Source: Hyposmocoma kahamanoa (lineage: Eukaryota > Arthropoda > Insecta > Lepidoptera > Cosmopterigidae). From it: a DNA stretch of 64,000 nucleotides. The notes beneath the pieces are model-generated. The model saw nothing but the letters and a program-made list of their open reading frames with translations, had not been told where the DNA came from and did not search any database. The position numbers and the translations under genes are program-made. The stretch lies in assembly GCF_003589595.1 (NCBI RefSeq), contig NW_020653750.1, positions 6,322,005 to 6,386,004 on the forward strand, written 5' to 3'. Positions 13,301 to 25,300 of this stretch are shown here, piece by piece (positions within the stretch are counted from its first letter, which is position 1; each line of letters begins with the position of its first letter).

Positions 13301-16300
13301 TGGTGGTGGTAACCATCAACATATTGGTAAGGCTTCTACTGTCAAGAGAGGAACATCCGCTGGTCGCAAGGTTGGTCTCATCGCCGCCCGCAGGACCGGA
13401 AGAATTCGCGGTGGCAAGACCGACACAAAGAAGGAGGCGTAAACGTAGTTTTATGCGAAATAAAAATACTAAAAATCCCATCCTCGTCGCCACGTGTTAT
13501 ATATGTATAGCGGGAGGGTACGCGACCACTAACAAAGCCAGTTCGTTGCACACTGGTTTATTAACAATCGGCTAATGTTAAGACGAGGCGCAGCCCGCAC
13601 ACATGCACACACAAATATACAACAGGAACTTTACAGGAAGTGGCCACGGAATGAGACAAAGCAAAAATGACGAAGAAAAAGAATTAGAGAACGATTCAAA
13701 TTTTCAAAAGTAAGTGGCCAGGAACCAGATAAAAGGGTGATAAAAAGGTGAGATGACGATGAAAGAGGTCGCAACGTCACACGTTATTTACTTTCAGTTT
13801 TATTATGAAATAAAATCAGCGTATTTGATTTTTCAAAGGAAAAAAAACTTTAGATGCCAATATGTCGAAAGATATCAAAATGCAAATGCATTATGACAAG
13901 GAGGCCAGTGTAGGTTTGGGTGAATATGTACACAGCAGCAGCGGCAACGTTATTGCGTATTGTGACTGAGACACTCTTCCTGTCTTGTTTGCTTCGTCAG
14001 AATATGGAGAAAAAGGGACAAGTATTATTTTTTCACTTTATTGAATGTCACGATGTTTGCCACCATGATATTGAATTATTTTTGTGAAATTACTCCACTA
14101 GTTTGTAATAGTTATATTAATACAAAGATGCAACAAGCACATAGGAAAGTGCGCAAGGTCCGTTAGTTCGTTCCGTAGCTTAGTTGGCATAGCGTCTGGC
14201 ACGGTTTGCTGGAAGACATTGGTTGAAATCCAGTCGGATCGACAAATTTTTTTTTAGTTATCGATCTTTGTATTAATAAGGACAACATAATATATGTCAA
14301 TGATATATGGAAATCGTTTACGATTCTTTTCTTAAGTTTATTGCCCTTTATTGCTCAATACTTGGCGCTCACTAAATTTCGAAATTAATGTTTATAGTAA
14401 AACTCATCGGCTTGCCCTGCTATAGCCTTTCAATTTTGTGTAGGTCATGCATGACACGAACACATAAACTGTACTGCATGGCACCTGACCGATTCCTTAC
14501 AAGTTCATAGTAGTCTTTCAGTACGTATTACTAGCCCTTTGGCTGTGAGCTAGTCGTGAGCTCATCATTCTAGATAGTGATCTAAATTAAAATTTTATGT
14601 GATATCATTATTAAGATACTCATACAATTTTAAACTGAAACAATAGATATATTTTTTTTATAAAAAATAAGTGCGCATTTAACCTCCATCTCACCTGATG
14701 GAAAACCTGATGATGAGGTCGAGGATGTAGCATGCATACCTAAATAACGCCTATTCACTCTCGCCTTGAAAAGGTCCAAGTTATAGCGTTCGGGGAACAA
14801 GTCTGCAGGCAGGGAATTCCACTCCCTAGCCACTCGCCATACAAATGTGGAAGAGAAACGCTCCGTGCGAATCCGGGGAATATCCACAACATAGGGGTAG
14901 AACCCAAGCCTACGACTTGTCCCCCAGTGATGGAAAGGGGAAGGCGGAATCAAATTATGCAATTCCATCGCACACTCTCAGTGATATATCCTGTAATATA
15001 CCGATAAGCTGGCAACTCTACGGCGGTGTTCAAGGCTCTGCAGCTTCGCCTCTACTAGTTCCTAGTCACCTATAAGCCTCTTACCACGCTTGTTTATTGA
15101 ATCCAAGGTGGCCAGTTGGTATTTAGCAGAGCCATCATATAAGTGGCAGCAGTAGTCCATACACGACCGGACTTGGTACAGCTGAAGCAACTGTCCCGGT
15201 GTGAAGTATAGCCTCACCTTGGAAAGGATACCAAGCTTTTTGGCTGCATTTTTGGCCATGGATTCAATGTAACTGCCGAAGTTCAGATTGGACGATAGGT
15301 CCATTCCAAGTAGGTGAAGACGGTCGGCTATCGGTATGGATATATCACGAAAAGTTGGAGTCAGGTGAAAGGGACTCCGTTTAGTGGAGAAAAGACACGC
15401 CTGCGTTTTGGTAGCATTAAATTTGACAAGATTGGCATCGCCCCAATCGGAGACTGCCTTAAGTGTCAAATTGAAAAGACTTATCATGGACTCTCGACAA
15501 AACTGGATTTCTTCTCCACTGATCCTTGCATGAGCCTGGATTTCATCTATAACACACATTAATTGTAATCCGGTATGTAACCCCCTCAAACCTGTACAAA
15601 AAACATCTTTTCAGGAAAACAACTCTTCGCACGTTCATTCACCTCCACCTTGCCAAGCCTCTCTCCTCTTATATTTTTTTAACAACCTCACCAATATCTT
15701 TCAGTGTTGCCATTTTGTTTTTTTTTATTATACCTAAATCGAATCGGTAACTTATTTATTTAAATCTGATAGTTATTGCAAGTAGTAAATAAGCATTTTG
15801 AACTAAATCATTGATTATATAGCTTTTGCTAACACAGTATTCTATTATGCGTTATTCTCTATCTGTTTTGTATATTATACAAGTCATGTACCCCACCTAC
15901 TGTGGGGTTGACCTCGGCCTGTGGCGCGTGGTTGCGCCATACGCCATGCGTAATGCATGTCCGTCCCGGAGCTCGACCAGCACAAGAACTTTAGACTAGC
16001 CAGTTAATACACTATACTTACTTCGGCAGCTGATTAATTTGCGAAGCACTCTTGTTGGGGGGTGCGAAAGCGGGTACTAGATTCCTTTTCACGTCGTGAG
16101 TGAATTGCACCGTTCCGCCTGTGTTGAACCAGTTCTCTAATACCACTTCCTGGAAAATAATTGGTTTATTGTATAATGTTTTGAGAAATGATAGCCTAGC
16201 TGGAAGTGATGCCTTCTATGCCGAAGTTTCTGGATTTATTCATTTTTCGAGCTCCTTGTGAAAGAGCTCGCCCAGGGAAGTACCTTGTGTGTAGTACATC

Positions 16301-19300
16301 TCACCTTATTGTATCGCTTCTCTCCGCTTGTATCCTATAATTTTTTTTATTTTATATGTATTTAAATTTTAAATTTGAATTGTTCCATCTTCCTTCACTT
16401 TCTCATTTTGTTTTCGTACCACGGTCACTCCCAGCTCGACCGCCACAACAGTCGGAGCTGTTTCAAATTCCATCGCGAATAATCGCTAATTCTGGTTCTT
16501 TACTACGTTTATAATCATTTAATAAGCTAAATCATGTGTAATAATTTATAACAGTCTACAGCATTCATGTACCTATATCTGTAATTCTGTTACTCGGCCC
16601 ATTTAGGGCCCTTTCTTTTAACTTTACTTCTTTAATAAATTTTGTGGACCGGAAGTTTCCCGTTTCATTGCCGTGAACCTGTTCACGGCTAGTTAGGGTT
16701 ACAACCCTTTTTAGGGTTACAACCCTTTCAACCTTAACTATTTCTGCCGCCAAGCGGTAATGTAAGCATAACGGCGTTCCGGTTTTGAAGGTGCTGGTGA
16801 CATTAGAAATACATGGGACTTGTCTCAGGGTGATAGGTGCAGTGGCAGTGCCCCTCAGATCTTTGCGATTTAAAGCTCTGACTAGCACTATGGATAGACA
16901 TGTCGCTTACCACCAGGCGCACGACCTTTTCGTCCCGTCACTTGGTATGATAAAAAATGCAAAGCGGTTCGAATTGTGTCCAAGTGAATAAAGATCAACG
17001 GTGACCTTACTTCGAAGATGTATTGGTCCAGCGCGTTGGCGAGGTGCGCGCGCAGGCGCATGGCCAGCGCAGGCGCGAGGCAGTCGCCGGCGCGCGACAT
17101 GCGGCCCACCAGCGCCGACAGCGGCCGGCACAGCGGCGCCGACACTGACAGCGCTATCTGCTCCACCATCAGCATTGCGTGCCAGCTGCAGGGAACGAAA
17201 CGCCAAGTCACATCTTAGAGTGGTTGTTACACAAGGCGACGATTAAGATCATATAACATATTAGACAACATCACATACGATCTAAAAGTAAGTAACTAAA
17301 GTATTTGTATTATTGATTTTTATTGAATTTCACGATGTGTGACGACCGTGATATTAATTTTTACTTTATACGTACACCGTGAACACAGATTGAAGTCATG
17401 TCGGGTCGAAAGAATTATTCTTTGTGTTCGATCTTTGTATTAATAAATTAAAGCACTTGTGTTATGAAAATCAGAAACCACAAACACCCAGACCCGAGAC
17501 AATATAGAAAAGTTACTTTTACCACATTGACCCGGCCAGAGATCGAACTCTGGATCTCAGAGATGGCGACACCATGAAAACCGGTGTGCAAGGCTCTCGA
17601 CCACGGAGATCATCTGAAATTCTACATACATATACTGAACTTTATCAAATTAAATGCAATTTTTTGACTCGTGTCTACTTTGTACGTTACTCAATTGACA
17701 TACAGCCTATTATGTTCCACAGCAAAGTAAATTGAGCATTATTGGTGCAGCCTGACATCTGGTTTACACGTATTAAGTGACAAAGCATTTAACTAAATTT
17801 TAACTTTAACAAAATTAAACGTTAGCTCACCAAAGTTCAAGCAACTCCTTCCGGGGAATGCAAGGGGTGCGAGAGGGTTGGCTACTTGGTAAAAAACATG
17901 TTTGATTCTGATATAATTATCCACTAAATCGATGATTAATTAAACTAAAATGTTTTTAGGATGCTCCCTGTGTCACTTCGTCATAGGGATGAGGTAAAGT
18001 CGATAGATTGTAGGTTTAATTGATTTCTGAAGCAAAGGTTCTCTCTTATACAGCCTTGTATAATATTAGGGGTTAAAGTATGAAATTGCCGTTTTATTGC
18101 AATAGGTTCTTTGAATTTTCATAGAATCTTCATGGTTTGAGGTTTTCGAATGAAACTTTTTTCAAATGGTTTCTGTGATTTTTTTTTTTTAAATTTGAAA
18201 CATTTGAATATCGACTTTCAATTGTTTTTGTTATTCAATTTAGACAAGAAAGATGGATACTGCGAAAATTCGAGTGATTTTTGAATACGAGTTCCGACGC
18301 GGAACTAACGCGGCAGAAACAGCCCGCAATATCAATGCTGCGTTTGGAGAGGGGTCTACTAATGAACGCACCGTGCGATTTTGGTTTAAACGCTTTCGTG
18401 ATGGAAATTTCGATTTAAAGAACGAGTCACGAGGAAGACCGCCCACACAGGTGAATAACGATGAATTAAGAGAGATAGTGGAAGCCGATCCTAGTCAAAC
18501 TACCCAGGAATTAGCGGCATGGTTTAACGTTACCTTACCCACAATATTGACTCACTTGCGTCAAATCAATAAAATAAAAAAATACGAAAAATGGGTGCCT
18601 CATGATTTGACTGATCTGCAGAAAGAAACGCGTGTTGAAACTTGTGTTGCCTTGTTGAACCGGTACAGAAATGAAGGAATATTGGATCGAATTGTGACAT
18701 GTGATGAAAAGTGGATTCTTTATGATAACCGGAAAAGAAAAATGCAATGGCTGACCCCAGGTCAAATGCCACAACAGTGTCCTAAAGCAAAACTTACCAA
18801 TAAAAAGGTAATGGTAACTGTTTGGTGGTCTCAGCATGGTGTTATTCACTATAGTTTTCTCCGATCTGGTCAAGCAATAACGGCAGATGTCTATTGTGCC
18901 GAACTCCGAACCATGTTGACAAAACTAGCAGTAAAACAGCCCCGACTCATGAATCGATCTTCACCATTATTGCTCCACGACAACGCGAGACCTCACACAG
19001 CACGAGAAACCATTTTGACCCTTCAGGAACTCTAGTTAGAAACCATTCGTCATCCTCCGTATTCACCAGACCTTGCTCCAACGGACTACCATTTTTTTCG
19101 TGATTTGGACAATTATCTACGTGACAAGAAGTTTTCTTCCCAGGAGGCAGTACAAAATGCTTTCACACAGTTTGTGCAGTCTAGATCGTCGGAGTTCTAT
19201 CGCAAAGGGATTAATAACCTTCCCATTAGATGGCAGCAATGTATAGATAATAATGGCAACTATTTTGATTAAATAAATTTGTTAAAAATTTAAAAAATAA

Positions 19301-22300
19301 ACAATTTAGATTTTCAGTACAAATCGGCAATTTCATACTTTAACCCCTATTATTACGGTTTAAAAAAAAATTAAGTTTTTAGAATAATTGATTCCCATGA
19401 ATTGTGCACAAATATTTATTTTATTTTTCATATCCGATCCGATATTTCTATGGAGTAGGTACCGGAAAAGAAACAAATGAAATGTAAATGCAGTTTTTGT
19501 TTATGATTCAATAGCCATCGCTGGCGATAGGCGAACGATAATAATTGCATATACAACCAATTATAGCGTCCTAAAATCTATGAAATTGTCCAAGAATACT
19601 TTTGACGTTGATGTCGACATGTATACAAATTTATTTCGAATGCTGACACCTTGTATGTGCCAGGTATTTTTTATTGTTCCCAGCTGTGTTTTCTTTTAAA
19701 GTTATTTGTTTTTGTTGTTTTTATTTGTTGACTTTTAGTTAGTTTTTATTATTTGGCTGTTGTTGTTTAGCCATGCTGAAAAGACTCACAAAGATTGTCC
19801 TCGACAGTCAAGTGCGGTAACTTGTAGTGCGTCTACGTGATTATATTGATCGCGAGAAACCAAATAATGGATCCTGGCTGTTGTATAGATGTATGAAGTG
19901 TTTTGTATTGCATTGAAGGCATAAAACACCCAACTAAATTCAACTGATATTTTAATAGACTCATAATGTACGAGTAGATTAAAAACATTAATATCATATA
20001 ACTAATTACCTAATAGATTAAACTTGGGTTAAACGCGCTATATATTTATTCATTAAATCATCGAAAACTTTTTATCTTATATTAATGCAGTCTAATGAAG
20101 TAACTTTTGTACGTTGTCGTAAAGATAAATTAATTTTGAAAAAAAATATTGTTTCTCTGCTCATTTCTCACTTCGTGTTACTTTTACTTTAATTTTATGT
20201 ATTTGCTTAAACAAATTTTATTCACTTAAAAGCGAGACTTATAAAAATAGTTTATAAAGTACGTAAATTAGTGGACGTCGTCGTTACAAGGTTATATTAT
20301 GTACAATTTTGTGAAGTGTCACAGGGATCATCCTAGAAATTTTGTAGTATAACAGCTGTTAAGCGATTGTTTATAGCCATAAATTAATGTAAAACTTAGT
20401 TAATTACTATGTCACATAATACGTGCTAGCAAACCAGCCATTAGTCGCGCATGTTACGAAGTATAACATTGACTAAGCAGCACTTACGATTGCTTCTTAT
20501 AATCCCGAATAGATGCCTTGAACTCGAGCAGTATTCGATCCGCCAAAGCTGCGAGACCGGCGTCTCGTAGATGCGCAAGCAACGCTGGTGCTTCAGCGAA
20601 CACTCCTGCTTCTTCTGCCTCATCGTCTCCTGGTAGCTTGTCTGTCACGCTAAGATTTGCTATTGGCGCCGCCTGGAAATACGCGTTATAAAATAAATTA
20701 CTACAGAACTACAGACACAAAAGAGACGAACTGTGCTCTACCATAAGATTACAGTGACAGTTCCCGCTAGCGACCGCGTAAAATATTTGTGTACAAAATG
20801 TTGTTTCTTCTTGTGACCGCTAGGGGCGCTGTCATTTGCCATACAAAATTGTGAAGTAATTTACGCGGTCGCTAGCCACAACTGTCACAGTAATCTCGTG
20901 ACCGAACTGCCTCCGTGGCCGAACGGTTACCAAGACGGACTGCCACGTAGAGGTCCCAGGTTCGATTCTCGGGCCGGGAGAAATATTTGTATGGCCTACA
21001 TTTGTTTTTCTCGTGAGTTTCAGTGTAATTTGTGGTTGTGTATGTGTGTGTCCATGGTACCCGCGACACAGGGTTTCCCTAGTGAGGGGCTATGTTGAGT
21101 GTGTGCGTTATTATTATAAGTGACTACAACAGTTCAAACGCGTTTAGAACGCGCGGTAGGAAATTCGAACGGACAATTACTTTAACTTTAAAACTTATTT
21201 ACTTAAAACTCTACAAATGACTTTATTTGTAGTGGAGTGACGGATCTAATTCCGTGTATTTATATGAACGACGTCACACCTTTCCATATAAATTACACGG
21301 AATTAGACCCGCCGCGGTCCTGACCCGACCCGCGCCCGACCCGTACCCGCTCTCTGTATGTTTCACGCTTAACGGCTTTGGCATGAAGCCATACATACAA
21401 TCACAAGACTGCATGGACTACAGCTGATATCGACAAATTTACGTATATTTTAAATAAATACTTACAACATCACTGTAATTGTTCAAATCGATCATCAACG
21501 AGTCCCTCCTGGTCACTTCGCGCTCCGCCATCGTTTTTGCTTGTTGTTCCACTTCATTCAGTGACATTAGGTCATCTTTTTTACTGTCTGTACAAAACGT
21601 TAGTTATGTAAACTAAATTGACCGCGTGGCAACGACATTTGGCATACAAGTATCTATCAAGAAGTAAAAAGTAGTGTGGAAAGCAGTTCGCATCCCTCGC
21701 ATCGACGGCGTTGCGGCATTCCATACTAATGAAACTTGTGTGGACAAAACAAAAATTTCTACTGGTTTTTGCCATTGACTCGACAAGAAGAATGAACGAT
21801 TTGACTGTGAGTGTGTCATAACCCTACGACGGATAAAACGTTGGCATAACTTAGATTGTACCCTAATAAAACTATGTCTTGTCTATTCATACCCATTATC
21901 AATAAAATAGTTATTTTTATTGTCGTTTCACGTAACAACAATTGATTTGGTAGGCACTTTGCTCACCTGTGGTCTTGCTGTCGTCATCGCTATCGCTAGA
22001 GTCGGTCTCGGATTCGGACACGTCATGATGTTGCTGCTGAGTGAAATGGTGGAACTGACGCCTGTAGTAGTGAAGCTGGAGGTAGTGCTAAAGAAGGCAT
22101 AATATTTAATAATACTAAATACTATTCTACACGCAAAAAAAAAGGCGCCTAGTCTTGACGTCGAGTTGCGGACACCAGCCCGTTACACCAATTACCAAGA
22201 TATTTAATAATATTAAATATAATATAAAAATAAGATTTAATGGTTTGACCTATCGCTTCTCAAGTAGACCGGTTGTGGGTTCGAATCCGGGCTTTTCGGA

Positions 22301-25300
22301 ATGTATGTGCGAAATTTATTTTTAACTTTACCATGGCCTTTTTGGTGTAGGAAAACATCGTAAGGAAACCTGCACACATCAGTGAAGCTATGTAATTTGT
22401 AAAGCTAAACTAAATTTCCAATTTAGTAAATCGATAAATTAGTAACCTATAACTAACTACGTTAAGTAAAAGCGCTACTTTGAATCGAGTTTAAGTTTGA
22501 AGTTAACCCTCATAGGTTTAGACTACATTAACTCTTGATGACAACTTTACCAATGAATGCGCCCATTGCAGAAGTACTGTCCTCGTGTGGTGAGCGGCGT
22601 TGATGACAGCCAGCAGATGTCGTGGGGAGTCTGACGTCAGCAAAGAGTCTGCAGCCATCACGCCTAGAGCCGCGTTCATCAGCTGTGTTAGACGGACGCG
22701 CCATTCTTCTATTAGCTCTAGTTGGAGTTCTAGAAATTGTAATCTGTGAAGATTGCAATACACAGTTGATGAATCGTCCAAAACTTTGAATTTCATACAG
22801 ATTTTAAAAATTTCAACAGCGTGTTAACAAATTAAGCACGGATGTTTTTAGAGTCAGTTAGTTACCTCATTATAATAACTTTGAAGCAAGATAATAACCA
22901 GAACACACCCTGATACAATACTGCTGTAACTGCTGGTGAAATTACAGGCACATGGGACTTGTCACCTTATGTCTCAGGATGACGGTCGCAGTAGCAGTGC
23001 CCCGCAGCTCTTTGCGATTTAAAGCTCTGAGGACACTGCAACAGTTATGGACAGGCGTGTAGCTTACATCAGGCGCACGACTTGTTCGTCACTTGAGATT
23101 ATAAAAAAAAACACTACTTGGAGACTCAAAAGTGGTCTTCAATGTTGTCTTTGTCAATGTCATGGTGTTTCATGATTTATTTATAAATAAATGCACGTGA
23201 TTATTATTATGTTTGGAAGAAATACGTTTTTGTAGGTTTAAGTAAATTTATAATTGCATAAATCTTCTTGGTTTGTATTTTTGATTAATTTTTTTTTAGT
23301 GAAAACGACGACTCTAAAGTTATCCGTACGTAATTTATAAGCACCTTGTATTTTTCGACTTTATAAACTGAACAATATAAAAAGGATTTACCGATGTCCT
23401 GGCTGCGGTAACACGGCATATCGTTCTTCAATAGTTTTCAACAACGCGATAAACCAATCTGCTCCTCGGGGAACCCACACCACTGAACCTACCGCCGATC
23501 CCACACCAGCTGCCACTGCTTCGCTCCATTGCTCGCTGCCTAGCGTCTCGTCCATTTTCAATAACGCATCTGAAATAATGTTTGAGCATTATGAATCTTC
23601 TTTTGATAACCTTGTGCCATGGTGGTACATTTCAACTTATTAGTATATTGACTGTATTCTTCAACATAAAATATACGCCATTTAAAATAATTGCTTGAAA
23701 CTGTGCTGGTGTTCAGGCTTTGTCTGATAAGTATTCCCCGCTGGAAACACCGCAAGATAGTATAGTAGTATTTTCAATTAAATATACACACATCAAAAGT
23801 GTCTAGGGATCAAGCACGTTTTTGCCAAATGCTGGTGTTTTTTATTATTATGTTTTTTAACACCAATGGCATTTTGGGAAATTTCATAATTTAAAAAAAA
23901 TATTTTCATAAATTTATGTAAACATTTTTATTTCATTTTAATAGGTAAAAATACCTTGATCCCTAGACGCTTTTGATGGGTGTGTAAATAGGAGCGTAGC
24001 TTATTCACTGCAGAAATAATAAATTTTAGATTTCAAATGCTGACTACCGACCATATTGCTAAGATTGAAAGAGCATTTTACTGTGTTCAAAGAATAAAAT
24101 AAACAGAGAATGGCAATCCAAGGGCAATTCAAGTCAAGTTTTATGTGGATATGCTCCGTAGTTTTGCGCGGCGATTCCGGCAATGTCAGTGTTGCTAGAC
24201 TTATTGCAATGATGAGTCAAATTATTTAGAACAATTTAACGGTTTGTTATAATTATTAATACAAAGATCGAACGTCGACGTCTTCTTGCATACCTTACAT
24301 TATTATACATTTTTTTTTGAGTGTTCGATCTTTGTATTAATTAACAATTCAATAAAAATTTAATTAATTTAGCGGTTATTAGACAAATTGACGGTTATAG
24401 AGTGGATTTTGCGTTGGCCAAAGAAGTCTTCGATTATAGTCTTTTTTTGAAGACGGGGTAAAATGGCATTTGTAGGGTTGCCAGTTTTCATAAAATTTTA
24501 AATAGTTGTTGCCGATACTTGTATCGATAGATTGTGAAAGACGATAAAATTTTGCCAAAAATGACAGAATTGTGAATGTTACGACGATCTAATGATTACT
24601 AACTGTGTTATTGCCTTCTTTATTTTTATTTTGACAGTTGGCCTACTATTATCGAAATCAAATTTTTATTCATTTATACATTTTAACAATAATAGCTCGA
24701 TTTGATTATTTGTATTGAATTAAAACGAAAAACTTTAAAATATGCCATAAACACAGTTAAAAATATAGTGTATGTACGTATGGACTTACAAAAACTGATA
24801 ATTTAAATGAACTTGTGTTCAGTAATTAGATGTATAATGAGTCGAGGAAGATTCAAATGATACAAGTACTGCTATTTATTCCATAAGCGTGACCAATAGT
24901 CAGTCGATATTCGATAGAATATTTATCGACTGCAATCACCAGCTGCTCACACGCGGGCAACACTTGCGCACTGCACTGTCATTGTATTCCGTCTTCAAAA
25001 AAGATAGACTATAGTCAGTTGGGACAGAGTATTGTGGAATAAGTGTAGCCGAAATAAAGCTATTGGTAGCTGATTAAAATTCATTATTTTTTTTATTTCT
25101 TTATTTACACAGCTATATACACAATGTGATGTATAGTGCTAAATTATAATACACAGAGTCATCTATTGATCAGGTGACAACATTCGACAATAAAAAAATA
25201 CGATGACACGGGTTTGCGCGTCAGATACGCCTAAGTTGGCAATTTGAGAATCTGGCATTCCGCGAACCTGACATTCCCGTTTGGCATTTTGCGTTTCTGG

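Larger units (their letters stand above)
10942..13629 (-). mobile_element. Chimeric mag-like gypsy LTR unit carrying an RpL8 retrocopy
   Basis: The element proper is 10947-13624 (2678 bp), and the 5-bp direct repeat GGAAC flanks it at 10942-10946 and 13625-13629. In element orientation (minus strand) the order is 5' LTR, a 2-base gap, tRNA-Ser primer binding site, RpL8 copy in antisense, the integrase part of pol, polypurine tract and 3' LTR. Gag, protease, reverse transcriptase and almost all RNase H are absent. The integrase is broken by frameshifts, so the unit must have been mobilised in trans. The matched LTRs and target duplication show that the whole chimera integrated as a single cDNA, rather than the RpL8 copy landing later in a resident element. 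It sits in RINT1 intron 13 in the same orientation as RINT1. Confidence 0.9.

Noticed and set aside
12891..13493. A 200-codon minus-strand frame over the RpL8 copy
   Set aside because: It is the antisense shadow of the RpL8 coding sequence and has no domain of its own.
14173..14245. A possible tRNA gene
   Set aside because: A and B boxes are present but the acceptor and anticodon stems do not close, and it lies inside TIRs. It is a SINE-like head.
20906..20980. A possible leucine- or serine-type tRNA gene
   Set aside because: The head is followed by a SINE body and a TTA tail shared with other copies in the window.
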